A stretch of 64,000 nt of DNA from Clostridia bacterium (GTDB lineage Bacteria; Bacillota; Clostridia; Christensenellales; DTU072): positions 1-64,000 of the forward strand of contig JAEDHK010000006.1 of NCBI GenBank assembly GCA_016297005.1, given 5' to 3'. The translations under genes and the position numbers were made by a program. Positions 50,512-59,883 of this stretch are shown here, piece by piece (the stretch's first letter is position 1; the number at the start of each line of letters is the position of its first letter). Under the pieces are notes generated by a model. That model was not told where the DNA came from and did no database searches. It was given only the letters and a program-made list of their open reading frames with translations.

Positions 50512-51885
50512 TTATTTCGATAATTTTTCGATGATGCTTGCCGCCGCTTTTTTGCCTGCGCCCATGGCGAGGATAACGGTGGCCGCTCCGCTCACGGCGT
50601 CGCCGCCGGCATAAACGTTTTCGATGCTCGTTTCGCCGTTTTCATTCGCAAGAATGGTACCGCGTTTCGAGGTCTCTAAGGCTTCGCAGGATTTGGAGAG
50701 CAGGGGGTTCGGGCTGGTGCCGATGGCGATGATAACCTGGTCGCAATCGATACGGTATTCGCTCCTTTCGATCGGGATCGGCGTGGCTCTGCCGCGTGCG
50801 TCCGGTTCTCCGAGACGCATCTTTAATACGGTCATACCCTCGACTTTTTTTTCGCCGAGGATTTCGACGGGATTATTTAACGTCAAAAATTCAATGCCCT
50901 CTTCGATGGCGTGATGAACTTCTTCCTTTCTTGCCGGTAACTCTTCCATAGAACGACGATAGACGATCTTGACGGAATCTGCGCCCATTCTCAATGCTGT
51001 TCTTGCGGCGTCCATCGCCACATTGCCTCCGCCTACGACGAGTACGTTTTTGCCGGTAACGATCGGCGTATCCGAAGTCCCGGTGTATGCTTTCATCAGG
51101 TTAACGCGGGTTAAGTATTCGTTCGCCGAGTATACGCCGGCCAGGTTTTCGCCCTTGATCTTCATAAAAGAGGGCAGGCCCGCGCCCGTGCCCAAAAACA
51201 CGGCGTCGTATTCTTCGGTCAGTTCGTCGAGGAAAATAGTTTTGCCGATGACGGTGTTTAATTCAAACTTAACTCCAAGCTCTTTCAACGTATCAATCTC
51301 GGTCTGCACGAGTCTTTTTGGGAGTCTGAATTCCGGTATTCCGTATACCAAAACGCCACCTGCTTTATGAAAGGCTTCAAAAACGGTAACGTCGAATCCA
51401 GCCTTGGCAAGGTCCGCTGCGCAGGAAAGTCCGGCGGGACCGCTCCCGGCGATGGCTACTTTTTTACCGTTGGGCTCGGCCTTCTTATCCGGTTTGACGT
51501 CGGCATTCAAGGCATAATCCGCGCAAAATCTTTCGAGCGCTCCGATAGCGACTGCACCGCCCAGTTTTTGACGGATGCAGTTTTTTTCGCATTGTTCTTC
51601 TTGCGGACAGACTCTTCCGCATACGGAAGGAAGGTTATTGGTGCCTTTGATGACTTTTGCGGCTTCGATAAACTTACCTTGGGCGCAAAGGGAGATAAAA
51701 TCGGGGATATGTACGTTGACGGGACAACCTGCCACGCATTTCGGGTTTTTGCAGTTCAGACAACGATTCGCTTCCGCAATGGCCATCTCGGCGTTGAATC
51801 CCTTATTGACTTCGTCAAAGTTATGACTTCTTACTTCGGGCGCTTGCTCTATGGGCAAGACCCTCTTTGCATTTTTATCTATCAT
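50512..51885 (-). CDS. nfnB: NADPH-linked flavoprotein, NfnB/GltA type
   Basis: A 457-residue FAD/iron-sulfur oxidoreductase of the small glutamate synthase/NfnB group. N-terminal Cys clusters (CLNCKNPKCVAGCPVNVHIP and SVCGRVCPQEEQCEKNC) bind two 4Fe-4S centres. GSGPAGLSCAADLAKAG binds FAD and VVGGGNVAMDAARTALRMG binds NADPH, and the C-terminal YAGGDAVSGAATVILAMGAG completes the fold. Because its start overlaps the downstream end of an NfnA-type gene, I assign the NADH-dependent ferredoxin:NADP oxidoreductase rather than glutamate synthase; no large gltB is near. Confidence 0.88.
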   Translation of the reverse strand: MIDKNAKRVLPIEQAPEVRSHNFDEVNKGFNAEMAIAEANRCLNCKNPKCVAGCPVNVHIPDFISLCAQGKFIEAAKVIKGTNNLPSVCGRVCPQEEQCEKNCIRQKLGGAVAIGALERFCADYALNADVKPDKKAEPNGKKVAIAGSGPAGLSCAADLAKAGFDVTVFEAFHKAGGVLVYGIPEFRLPKRLVQTEIDTLKELGVKFELNTVIGKTIFLDELTEEYDAVFLGTGAGLPSFMKIKGENLAGVYSANEYLTRVNLMKAYTGTSDTPIVTGKNVLVVGGGNVAMDAARTALRMGADSVKIVYRRSMEELPARKEEVHHAIEEGIEFLTLNNPVEILGEKKVEGMTVLKMRLGEPDARGRATPIPIERSEYRIDCDQVIIAIGTSPNPLLSKSCEALETSKRGTILANENGETSIENVYAGGDAVSGAATVILAMGAGKKAAASIIEKLSK

Positions 51886-52721
51886 TTTTTGCCCCCTTCA
51901 ACAGTTCCGCGCAGGTTGCAATAGTGCGCTTGTTCTTTTTCTTTATAAAACGCCGAGCGGGCCGCCGCTTCCGCAAAGTCGACCAGGTGTCCGTCGAATT
52001 CCGGTCCGTCGACGCATGCGTACTTGGTTTCGTCGCCTACCGTTACGCGACAGCATCCGCACATGCCCGTGCCGTCCACCATAATGCTGTTCAAAGATAC
52101 GATGGTCTGAATGCCGAAGGGACGGGTCACGTCGCATACGGCTTTCATCATCATGAGCGGGCCGACAGCCATAACGACGTCGCTTTTCTTTTCTTCGAGT
52201 ATGGCCTGTAATTTTTGGGTAACGAAGCCTTTTTCTCCGCAAGATCCGTCGTCCGTCATGATGCAGAGATGAACGCCGCATTGTTTGTATTCTTCTACGT
52301 ACATCAGCAGGCTTTCGTTTCTTGCTCCGAGTATGACCGTCGCTTTCTTTCCGATAGAAGCAAGGTATTTCGCTTGCGGATAGACGACGGCGCTTCCGAT
52401 CCCGCCGGCGACAAGAATGATGTCGTCATAGGAAGAAAGGTCGGTTGCGTTGCCCAACGGTCCGACAAAATCGGCTATGGAATCGCCCTCGTTGAGAAGA
52501 GAGAGCTTATAGGTGCTGGATCCGACGGTTTGAACGAGGATAGTGATATATCCTTTCTCTTTGTCCATGTCGCAGATGGTAAAAGGCACGCGTTCGCCTT
52601 CTTCATCCACGCGCAGGATAATAAATTGCCCCGGGCGAGCGTTGCGAGCCACTTTCGGAGCCTCGATCGTGTATTCGTTCACGTTCGGCGCAAGTAGTCT
52701 TTTCGAAATGATTTTGTACAT
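51882..52721 (-). CDS. nfnA: Ferredoxin-NADP reductase subunit, NfnA/PyrK type
   Basis: A 279-residue FAD/2Fe-2S subunit. An FAD-binding barrel (RVPFTICDMDKEKGYITILV) is followed by the NAD-binding GGIGSAVVYPQAKYL. The C-terminal Cys cluster (DGTGMCGCCRVTVG and a further Cys near YACVDGPEFDG) binds the 2Fe-2S centre. With NfnB it forms an electron-bifurcating transhydrogenase that balances NADH, NADPH and ferredoxin in anaerobes. The SD is AAAGGAAG. Confidence 0.9.
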   Translation of the reverse strand: MYKIISKRLLAPNVNEYTIEAPKVARNARPGQFIILRVDEEGERVPFTICDMDKEKGYITILVQTVGSSTYKLSLLNEGDSIADFVGPLGNATDLSSYDDIILVAGGIGSAVVYPQAKYLASIGKKATVILGARNESLLMYVEEYKQCGVHLCIMTDDGSCGEKGFVTQKLQAILEEKKSDVVMAVGPLMMMKAVCDVTRPFGIQTIVSLNSIMVDGTGMCGCCRVTVGDETKYACVDGPEFDGHLVDFAEAAARSAFYKEKEQAHYCNLRGTVEGGKK

Positions 52722-52755
52722 CGTTGCTTCCTTTAAAAAAAATTAGTTGTCTACA

Positions 52756-52785
52756 ATGATATCACATCGAAAAAATAGATTGCAA
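52756..52785 (-). promoter_or_regulatory. Promoter of the nfnAB operon
   Basis: Minus strand: TTGCAA (52780-52785), 18-bp spacer, TATCAT (52756-52761), with a leader of roughly 30 nt to the ATG at 52721. Confidence 0.65.
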
Positions 52786-52864
52786 ACAATATTGATAAAA
52801 AAATAAGCGTATTTTCGTATTTTGCATTTATGCGCGTGCCGTTCGGCCGTCGGTAAAATGCGTA

Positions 52865-52893
52865 TTGATTTTCTCTGCCGCATATGCTAAAAT
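52865..52893 (+). promoter_or_regulatory. Promoter of the Eda-like operon
   Basis: TTGATT (52865-52870), 17-bp spacer, TAAAAT (52888-52893), followed by AGAGGGAAG before the ATG at 52928. Confidence 0.7.
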
Positions 52894-52927
52894 AAAAACA
52901 ATAAAACAATAAAAAGAGGGAAGTCCG

Positions 52928-53917
52928 ATGCTGACTACTTACAATCCGAAATTCAACGCCAATTACGAGTCCCTTATCCGTAAGTTCGAGCAATGCGGAT
53001 TCATTCCCATCGTTACCGTAGAAGACGTTACGGACGCTTTACCGCTTGTAGGCGCATTGACTGCCGCGCACGTGGACGTTGTGGAAATAACCTATCGTAG
53101 CAACGTTGCCGAAGAAGTTATTCGTATTATTTCCGGGAAGTGCCCCAACGTGACCGTCGGAGCGGGAACGGTGCTTACCGCAGACCAGATCGCCCGCGCT
53201 CAAAGCGCCGGTGCCAAGTTTATCGTTACACCCGGTTTTAACCAAAAAGTCGTTGATCGCGCCATAGAGATCGGTTTGCCGATCTTCCCCGGTTGCAGTA
53301 GTCCGAGCGATCTCGACAGACTTTTTGAAAGAGGCTTACGGGTGTGTAATTTCTTCCCGTGCGAACAGATGGGTGGACTTTCGATGCTCCGCGCTTTATC
53401 CGGCCCTTATCCGTTTTTGCGCTTTATCCCAACGGGCGGTATTAATCTGGCTAATCTCCGCTCCTATCTCGACTATAATAAGGTGCTTTGTTGCGGGGGG
53501 ACTTTCGTCGCCACGGGAGAAGACCTGAAAGAAGATCGCTTCGACCACGTAACCCGTAAAGCCAAAGAGGTCGTCAATACCGTTATGGATCTGGAACTTG
53601 ATTCTTTCACGCTCTATGCCGATGGTAAAGAGGCTTCCGACGCGATGAGCACTATCAGTAAGTTCAGCGGCGCTCCGCTTTCTATCGGTATGCGTTCGGA
53701 TGCCGGCCTTGAAGTCGATGACCCGGGTAAAAGAAAGGGGATCGGTTGCGTCTGCTTTAAAACAAGAGACGTCGAGCGGGCTCTGTATTATCTTAAATTG
53801 CGCGGTTGCACCGTGGACGAAAAAAGCGTTGCGCGCGACGGCAACCACATTAAAGAAGCGTTTCTCCTCGATAAGATTTCCGATATCGAGTGTAAGTTAG
53901 TTCGCAGAGAACAATAA
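52928..53917 (+). CDS. KDPG/KHG aldolase-like protein fused to a VOC-like domain, Schiff-base Lys replaced
   Basis: A 329-residue two-domain protein. Residues 15-215 match Eda-type aldolases: VVEITYRSN (Glu53, Arg57), TVGAGTVL, TPGFNQKVVD, FPGCSSPSDL and FIPTGGIN. The lysine that forms the Schiff base in Eda (K in F-K-FFPAE of E. coli) is Asn141 here (VCNFFPCEQMGG), with codon AAT. Residues 225-329 form a glyoxalase/VOC-like domain (GIGCVCFKTRDVERALYYLK), a fusion found in other Clostridia. Aldolase activity is therefore doubtful. Cotranscribed with a sugar isomerase 14 bp downstream. Confidence 0.82.
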   Translation: MLTTYNPKFNANYESLIRKFEQCGFIPIVTVEDVTDALPLVGALTAAHVDVVEITYRSNVAEEVIRIISGKCPNVTVGAGTVLTADQIARAQSAGAKFIVTPGFNQKVVDRAIEIGLPIFPGCSSPSDLDRLFERGLRVCNFFPCEQMGGLSMLRALSGPYPFLRFIPTGGINLANLRSYLDYNKVLCCGGTFVATGEDLKEDRFDHVTRKAKEVVNTVMDLELDSFTLYADGKEASDAMSTISKFSGAPLSIGMRSDAGLEVDDPGKRKGIGCVCFKTRDVERALYYLKLRGCTVDEKSVARDGNHIKEAFLLDKISDIECKLVRREQ

Positions 53918-53931
53918 GGGGTATTTATAAT

Positions 53932-54750
53932 ATGAAAATCAGCGTTTCTTCTTACAGTTTTGCCACCTACCAAAGAACGACCGGGTGCGGCTATGAAGAT
54001 ATTTGTCGTATAGCCAAAGAAATGGGATACGACGGCATCGAATTTACCGAATTACAACCGAATACGGTGGAGACGGCGCAGAAGATCCGCGCTTATTGCG
54101 ACTCGATCGGTCTCCCCATTGTCTGTTATAGCGTCGGTGCCAATTTTGTTCGTTTTTTCCCGAAAAAGACGGTGAAAATGCTCAAAAAACAGGTCGATAT
54201 CGCCGCCGCTCTCGGTGTGCCCGTCATGCGTCACGACGTTTGTTATATTCTTGCTCCCGGAAAATCATGGCAAGTTGCCGCCGATAAGATGGCGCCTTAT
54301 ATCAGAGAGGTCGCAGATTACGCGCAGTCGAAAGGCGTCCGCACTTGCACCGAAAATCACGGTTTTATTTTCCAAGAACCCGAACGCATGAAATACTTGA
54401 TGGAAAAAGTCGATCATAACAACTATCGCTGGCTTTGCGACGTCGGAAACTTCCTTTGCGTCGGAGCGGAGCCGCTTTCGTCCGTTCAGATCGCCGCGCC
54501 TTATACGATCCACGTGCACGCGAAAGACTTTTTCAGGAGCGAAGATCCCATTAAAGAGGGATTCCGCGCCGCCGACGGTAATTATTTATTAGGAACGGTA
54601 ATCGGCAGTGGAGTCGTGCCCGTCAAAGACTGCCTCGCTTACCTGAAAGAGTCCGGTTACGACGGTTACGTTTCGGTAGAGTTTGAAGGGAAAGAGGATA
54701 ATCTGCCCGCTTTGCAATCCGCCCTTTCTTATCTCAGAGAAAACGTATAG
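53932..54750 (+). CDS. Sugar phosphate isomerase/epimerase (AP endonuclease-2 TIM barrel)
   Basis: A 272-residue TIM-barrel protein of the xylose-isomerase-like superfamily. Metal-ligand blocks can be read as GIEFTE, TENHGFIFQ (Glu), LCDVGNFLCVG (Asp), IHVHAKDF (His) and YVSVEFEGKEDN (C-terminal Glu). It is likely to isomerise or epimerise a sugar or uronate derivative. Its placement after the Eda-like gene suggests a shared sugar-acid pathway, by inference. Confidence 0.85.
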   Translation: MKISVSSYSFATYQRTTGCGYEDICRIAKEMGYDGIEFTELQPNTVETAQKIRAYCDSIGLPIVCYSVGANFVRFFPKKTVKMLKKQVDIAAALGVPVMRHDVCYILAPGKSWQVAADKMAPYIREVADYAQSKGVRTCTENHGFIFQEPERMKYLMEKVDHNNYRWLCDVGNFLCVGAEPLSSVQIAAPYTIHVHAKDFFRSEDPIKEGFRAADGNYLLGTVIGSGVVPVKDCLAYLKESGYDGYVSVEFEGKEDNLPALQSALSYLRENV

Positions 54751-54765
54751 TTTTTATTTCCAATA

Positions 54766-54835
54766 AAAAAGGACAGAGCGTTAAACGGAGCAGCGATATG
54801 GATTTATCGCTGCTCCGTTTACGTTCCGCCTTTTT
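54766..54835. terminator. Very strong bidirectional terminator hairpin
   Basis: AAACGGAGCAGCGATA (54783-54798) pairs perfectly over 16 bp with 54805-54820 around TGGATT. Outer AAAAAAGG and CCTTTTT arms add a T-run on both strands. It lies between the convergent isomerase and cysS genes. Confidence 0.9.
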
Positions 54836-54844
54836 CATTTTCTT

Positions 54845-56239
54845 CTATTGTTTTGTAATAACGGCGCCTTCGCGGGTGTCTTTTACGTTGAAACCGAGTT
54901 CCGCAATCTGTCCGCGGATAGCGTCCGCCAAAGCAAAATCTTTTGCTTTTTTGGCGTCGGCGCGCTTTTGTACGAGGTCGAGTACCTCTTGCGGAATATC
55001 TTCTTTCGGTTCATCCTGTTTGGGCGCGGCCGCTTTATCAAGGCTCAGGCCGAACACCTTATCAAATTGAAGCGCAAGTTCGTAGATATCTTTGCTCTTC
55101 GGTTCTTTCAACATATTGAAAAGAACGCCGAGAGCAAGCGGGATGTTCAGATCGTCGTTGATCGCCTCGCTGAATTTATTTTTATAGTCATTGAGCACGG
55201 CTTCGTCCGTCGTTGCGGAAGAAATCTTGTGTTGATACAAGGTCGTCATAATTCTTTCTCGACTGATCTTGGCCGCCGTCATTCCTTCGAACGTAAAGTT
55301 CAGCTTCTTGCGGTAATGAGCGTTCAGACAGAAGAATCGGAAATCGAGGGGATCGTACCCCATGTCGCGGAGTTGAGCGATGGTGTAGACGTTACCGAGA
55401 CTCTTGCTCATTTTCCCACCGTCTACCATCATGAATTCGCCGTGCATCCAATAGTTGACCGTTTTCTTTTCCGCACGGGCTTCGTTCTGTGCAATTTCGT
55501 TTTCGTGGTGTACGGGAACGGCGTCGATTCCGCCGGAGTGAATGTCAAAAACCTCGCCCAGATACTTTCTGCTCATAGCGGAGCACTCGATGTGCCAACC
55601 GGGGAAGCCCATTCCCCAAGGACTCGGCCATTGCATGATATGGTTTTTGTCCGCCTTTTTCCATAGAGCAAAGTCGGCGGGATGACGTTTTTCGCTGTTT
55701 TCTTCTACGCGCGCTCCCGCTTCTTTTTCGTCAAGAACCTGTCCGGAAAGCTTTCCGTAAGACGGGAATTTACCGATGTCGTAATAGATGCCGTCCGTGA
55801 TTTCGTAGGCGTAGCCCTTTTCTTGTAAAGCCTGCACGAATTCGATCATTTCAGGGATATGCTCGGTCGCTTTGGCGATTACTTCGGGACGACCGATGTT
55901 CAGAGCGTCGATGTCCTTAAAAAACACGTCCGTATAATAAGCGGCGATTTCCCACGGGGTCTTTTTTTGTTCGCGCGCGGCTTTTGCCATCTTATCTTCG
56001 CCTTCGTCTCCGTCGGAAAGGAGGTGCCCGACGTCGGTAATGTTCATGACGCCTTTTAGTTTATACCCGTCGTAACGCAGAACTCTTCTGATAAGATCCA
56101 TAAAAATATACGTGCGTAGGTTCCCGATATGGGCATAACTATATACGGTGGGCCCGCAGGAGTACATGCGGACGCACTTTTCGTCGATGGGTACAAAATC
56201 TTCTTTTTTTCTGGTGAGTGTGTTGTAGACTTTTAACAT
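54845..56239 (-). CDS. cysS: Cysteinyl-tRNA synthetase
   Basis: A class I synthetase of 464 residues. The zinc ligand Cys28 (YSCGPTVY) and HIGN (37-40) are at the N-terminus. [12 protein letters not shown] and [11 protein letters not shown] complete the zinc/active site, and [10 protein letters not shown] is the KMSKS loop. The start ATG directly abuts the cysE stop, the classic cysE-cysS pairing. No T-box is seen upstream of the operon. Confidence 0.97.
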   Translation of the reverse strand: MLKVYNTLTRKKEDFVPIDEKCVRMYSCGPTVYSYAHIGNLRTYIFMDLIRRVLRYDGYKLKGVMNITDVGHLLSDGDEGEDKMAKAAREQKKTPWEIAAYYTDVFFKDIDALNIGRPEVIAKATEHIPEMIEFVQALQEKGYAYEITDGIYYDIGKFPSYGKLSGQVLDEKEAGARVEENSEKRHPADFALWKKADKNHIMQWPSPWGMGFPGWHIECSAMSRKYLGEVFDIHSGGIDAVPVHHENEIAQNEARAEKKTVNYWMHGEFMMVDGGKMSKSLGNVYTIAQLRDMGYDPLDFRFFCLNAHYRKKLNFTFEGMTAAKISRERIMTTLYQHKISSATTDEAVLNDYKNKFSEAINDDLNIPLALGVLFNMLKEPKSKDIYELALQFDKVFGLSLDKAAAPKQDEPKEDIPQEVLDLVQKRADAKKAKDFALADAIRGQIAELGFNVKDTREGAVITKQ

Positions 56240-56914
56240 TTACTCTTCTTCCTTATTGACGTTTTGTTGCTCCAATAATTCGGTGCAACTGTTTTTTATA
56301 TTTAATTCTTTCTCGATCTGTTTCAGACGTTCGTTGATGCGTACGAATTCATCCAGAACAGGATCGGGTAACTTCTGATCGAGGTCTTTGTATTTTTCGC
56401 CGTGCATACGTACCACGCGCCCCGGCACGCCTACGACCGTACAGTGGGAAGGAACGTTCTTTAAGACGACGCTCCCGGCTCCGATCTTTGAATATTCGCC
56501 GATGACGACAGGTCCGAGCACTTTTGCGCCCGAGCTGATCATGACGTTATTTCCGATCGTGGGGTGACGTTTGCCTACGTCCTTGCCCGTACCGCCGAGC
56601 GTAACGCCCTGGTAGATGGTAACGTTATCCCCGATCTCCGTCGTTTCTCCAATGACGAGGCCGACGCCGTGGTCGATAAAAACGCCTTTGCCGATCTTGG
56701 CCGCGGGATGTATATCCACGCCATAACATCGACGCGCTCGCGCCGTGATAAGATAAGATATGAAAGTCATCTTATGCGTATAAAACCAATGGGCCCACCG
56801 ATAGCAGCGTAACGCGCGAAACCCGCCGTAAGTGAATATAATTTCCGCTTTGCTTTTTGCCGCGGGATCGTTTTCCAACGCGGCGTTCAAGTCGGCTTTA
56901 AAAGTATCAAACAT
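56240..56914 (-). CDS. cysE: Serine O-acetyltransferase
   Basis: Makes O-acetylserine for cysteine synthesis. A 224-residue, short-type CysE: an N-terminal helical domain, then a left-handed beta-helix of hexapeptide repeats (IHPAAKIGKGVFIDHGVGLVI, GDNVTIYQGVTLGGTGKD). The catalytic His lies in DHG, and there is a C-terminal tail rich in Glu/Lys. It lies between an unknown membrane protein gene (15 bp gap) and cysS. Confidence 0.95.
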   Translation of the reverse strand: MFDTFKADLNAALENDPAAKSKAEIIFTYGGFRALRCYRWAHWFYTHKMTFISYLITARARRCYGVDIHPAAKIGKGVFIDHGVGLVIGETTEIGDNVTIYQGVTLGGTGKDVGKRHPTIGNNVMISSGAKVLGPVVIGEYSKIGAGSVVLKNVPSHCTVVGVPGRVVRMHGEKYKDLDQKLPDPVLDEFVRINERLKQIEKELNIKNSCTELLEQQNVNKEEE

Positions 56915-56928
56915 ATGTATTTTCCGTT

Positions 56929-58260
56929 TTATTTGTTCCTGTTAAAGGGATCGTGTATTTTATTACCTTTCGGCAAACGCGTCGGTAGCTTCTTATAGCG
57001 ATTCTTGAAGAGGAAGGGCAAAATAAGCATGATCAGACAGAGTACGGCGGGCAGGATGAAAATCAAAGTCACGCCGGCAGACGCCGCGTTGTTGGCAACG
57101 AATGCTTCAGTACCGTTTAAGCCGGTAAAATAATTAGAAAAAGAGGTTCCGAGCGCGGTGCCTTCGCAAGAAGCGAGCGCCGGACACAACATCGCGAGGA
57201 AAGAAACGAACAACGTAAATAAAGTTGTTCCGTGGATTCTTCTCGACGTGAAAGTGAAAATGCGGACGAAGTTGATGATAAAAAGCACGACCGACATTAA
57301 AAACGAAGCGATCAGGAACATAATCGTACCATATACGCCGATGTGATTATAGATGGTGCCGAAGTCGAATTGACCCTGTTCGTCCTGCTTGATGACGAGG
57401 TCGTCCGCTTTTGTCCCGGACAGGAAAAGTTCGTAATAAAAACTGCTGCCTTTGAAAAATTGAAGATCTTCCAGGAAGTCAAGTCGCACTTTGGCGAGCA
57501 TCTTCGTTTTGAACCAGGCTTTGATGATATCGGAAGTGTCGATATAAATGGCCGTACAACCGCAGTCGCCGAAGAGAGATACCGTCTCGGGCGTGTTGCC
57601 GTCAATAACGTACGGTTTACGATCGTCCAGATAGAAATCTATAAAGTTATCGTTTTCGGTATAAAGTCCGCGCGGCCAGTTACCGTCGTTAGGAATGGTA
57701 ATATCGACGACGTCGCCGTCGGCAGTTTCTCCTAAGCGATAAACGAAGAAAGTGCGGAAGTCGAGCGTGGTCGTTTCGGCAATCTTATCGTTAACGTCGC
57801 TCGGAAGGAAAAAACCGATAATGAAAGAGGCCATCAAAATAAGCGACAGAATGGTCATTACGATAGGAAGGGACACGCCGAAATATCTTTTTTTACGGAA
57901 AGCCGCTTCATAATCGAAGTCCATCGGGTCGTAACTCTTGTTGTAGACTTTGCCGCCGCGTACGGACGCGTGAGCACGAGAGGAGAGAGCTTGTTCCTGA
58001 TGAAGGGCCGCCGACGCTTTCAGTTCGTTGAAGATGATATCGCCGTTATAAGAGCCTGTCTCGACCTTGCCGAGCATAGCCTTATAGTGGTCGCGTTGCT
58101 TTCTGAGCCGAGTGCGTTCGTAAGGCGTTTCGCATTCGCGCAGAGCGATGTTGACGTCTTTGATCTTACGACGCAGGAGAGTAAGCAATGCGGCGTCGTC
58201 TTGTTCATCCCACAGCTTAGCTTTTTTTGCGTTTCTGACGTTGCGTACTTTAACAGCCAT
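56929..58260 (-). CDS. Membrane protein of unknown function at the head of the cys operon
   Basis: A 443-residue protein. An N-terminal cytosolic, highly charged helical region (1-130) includes a coiled-coil-like stretch, RRKIKDVNIALRECETPYER. Four hydrophobic helices lie at about 133-155, 308-335, 343-365 and 397-425. A large extracellular loop (160-305) lies between helices 1 and 2. A basic tail ends the protein. I do not recognise the family. The SD is GGAGGT, with a clear promoter. Its link with cysE/cysS may be only positional. Confidence 0.7.
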   Translation of the reverse strand: MAVKVRNVRNAKKAKLWDEQDDAALLTLLRRKIKDVNIALRECETPYERTRLRKQRDHYKAMLGKVETGSYNGDIIFNELKASAALHQEQALSSRAHASVRGGKVYNKSYDPMDFDYEAAFRKKRYFGVSLPIVMTILSLILMASFIIGFFLPSDVNDKIAETTTLDFRTFFVYRLGETADGDVVDITIPNDGNWPRGLYTENDNFIDFYLDDRKPYVIDGNTPETVSLFGDCGCTAIYIDTSDIIKAWFKTKMLAKVRLDFLEDLQFFKGSSFYYELFLSGTKADDLVIKQDEQGQFDFGTIYNHIGVYGTIMFLIASFLMSVVLFIINFVRIFTFTSRRIHGTTLFTLFVSFLAMLCPALASCEGTALGTSFSNYFTGLNGTEAFVANNAASAGVTLIFILPAVLCLIMLILPFLFKNRYKKLPTRLPKGNKIHDPFNRNK

Positions 58261-58310
58261 CGAGGACCTCCGTTTTCGTATTATTGTTTTAAATACAACA
58301 ATACATAATA

Positions 58311-58339
58311 ATTATAATACGCCCGTGATGTTTTTGCAA
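58311..58339 (-). promoter_or_regulatory. Promoter of the membrane protein-cysE-cysS operon
   Basis: Minus strand: TTGCAA (58334-58339), 17-bp spacer, TATAAT (58311-58316). The leader is about 45 nt. Confidence 0.75.
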
Positions 58340-58388
58340 GAGAAATATTTAAAATAAACCTGCCAAAATTTGTGCGTTCGGACAAAAA

Positions 58389-59078
58389 TCAGATCTTGTT
58401 CTTTTTATACAGAATGGTGGTGCTGATACCGCTTACCGCCATCCCGACGAGAACCATTGTGGATTGTCCCAGGCTCGATCCGAAACCGAGCAGGTTGCCG
58501 ACAACGCAAATGAGGATGCACACGACAAAGGGAATGAACGCGATTTTGAAGTATTGCGCGACGAGCACGAGGGTTAATCCGCCGAAGATAGCGGGGATTA
58601 CGTACGGGGATATGGGACTGAGTACGGAGACTATCTGCGCGCGGAAGAAATAAAGAGGGATCAGTCCGATCACAATGATGACGGTGGTAACGATGGTGCT
58701 CACCGCAATGGAGATGGTGGTAATGAGCTCTTGTTCTTCGCTACCGGGAGCGGCCTTCGATAAAGAACGGCTGTTGATGGCGCAAGGCAGTTTCAGGTTG
58801 CTGATGTTACCGGTAATAAAGCTCATGTATTGGCCGGCTGTCCCGAGTAAGGGCGCATAGCTGATGCTCTCGATCAGACCGACGACAAGATAACCCAAAA
58901 GGAAAGGCAGGGACTTTACGACGGCTGTCCCGTCCGGCAGAACTTTGGCTTCCAGACAGTAAATGACGGGCACAAGCATAATCAGCCCCAAAGCGATCCA
59001 CGTAAAAATACGTCCGATCGAATGAGTCTTTTGGTTGTATTGACTTCTCGTTAAAACAGGTTGTTCCGTTTTTCTCAT
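58389..59078 (-). CDS. Membrane protein partner of a DUF5058 protein
   Basis: A 229-residue protein with about six hydrophobic helices and a conserved-looking re-entrant block, ISYAPLLGTAGQYMSFITGN. The N-terminus is cytosolic and basic. The last two helices end ISTTILYKKNKI. It follows the DUF5058 gene by 15 bp with a GGGAGGCGG SD, so the two probably form a heteromeric transporter. I cannot name the substrate. Confidence 0.65.
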   Translation of the reverse strand: MRKTEQPVLTRSQYNQKTHSIGRIFTWIALGLIMLVPVIYCLEAKVLPDGTAVVKSLPFLLGYLVVGLIESISYAPLLGTAGQYMSFITGNISNLKLPCAINSRSLSKAAPGSEEQELITTISIAVSTIVTTVIIVIGLIPLYFFRAQIVSVLSPISPYVIPAIFGGLTLVLVAQYFKIAFIPFVVCILICVVGNLLGFGSSLGQSTMVLVGMAVSGISTTILYKKNKI

Positions 59079-59093
59079 AATTCCGCCTCCCGA

Positions 59094-59849
59094 TCAGCCT
59101 GCAAAAACGCCGCTTGCCGTCAGCGCGTACGCGACACCGAGCGCGCCAAGGATAGTTAGGGGCAAAGCATAGCTTTCGATCCACTTTTGTTTAAACACTT
59201 TAAGTAACAATCCGCATAGGCCCATGATGAACATGCCCGCGGCGAGGGTAATAATCGTGATCTCCCCGTAAGAGGTGATACCGGAACCGTCCGTGACGGG
59301 AGAACCGATAGAAAAAATGCCGCCGACCAGAATAGAACTGAGCATACCGGAGAGCAATCCGCCGAGGAGCGCGCCCGTGATCGTGTTCATAAGTCGACCG
59401 TTTTTCTCTTGCAGATCGGCCAGTTTTCCCTGATATTTTTTATAAAAAACCGCATTGAAAACGGGACCGCTGACAATGGAGAGCGTCATGATGGTAACGG
59501 CGGTCGCCACAAAGACTTCTTGCGAGTAACCGCCGGCAGATTCAAGGGCGGTCTGCGCCTGGTTCATGGCGATTAGTTCGTATTGCAATGCGCCGATGAC
59601 GGTAAGTCGTATCCAAGGAATGGCCAGTCCGAGTGACTGCATAAGAATGCCGATCCCGATGACGATGGGAATGCTCGGAACGATGGAAAAAACGGCGCTC
59701 GAACGAACGGTCTCGCGAATGATCTTTTTGTCCATACCGATCTGTTTGGCGCGTCTCGTCGCTTTTACGATAAAAAATACGCTCATACAGATAATTGCCA
59801 GAGCGATCGCGCCGCCTAAAATAAAAATAGATAAATAGCTCTCCGTCAT
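59094..59849 (-). CDS. DUF5058-family membrane protein
   Basis: A 251-residue membrane protein with six or seven helices. The motif order FFIVKATRRAKQIGMDKK, SSAVFSIVPSIPIVIGIG and IPWIRLTVIGALQYEL resembles DUF5058, a clostridial transporter-like family encoded with a second membrane subunit. The SD AAAGGATT and its promoter are clear. Divergent from the FAD oxidoreductase operon. Confidence 0.7.
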   Translation of the reverse strand: MTESYLSIFILGGAIALAIICMSVFFIVKATRRAKQIGMDKKIIRETVRSSAVFSIVPSIPIVIGIGILMQSLGLAIPWIRLTVIGALQYELIAMNQAQTALESAGGYSQEVFVATAVTIMTLSIVSGPVFNAVFYKKYQGKLADLQEKNGRLMNTITGALLGGLLSGMLSSILVGGIFSIGSPVTDGSGITSYGEITIITLAAGMFIMGLCGLLLKVFKQKWIESYALPLTILGALGVAYALTASGVFAG

Positions 59850-59883
59850 ACGTAATCCTTTTTACAATCAGTAATCGGCAATA

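Noticed and set aside
50512..51885. Glutamate synthase small subunit (gltD)
   Set aside because: The gene is coupled to an NfnA-type subunit and no large glutamate synthase gene is present, so NfnB fits better.
56915..58334. Possible T-box for the cysE-cysS operon
   Set aside because: The only promoter found is upstream of the membrane protein gene, with a leader of about 45 nt and no T-box motif.
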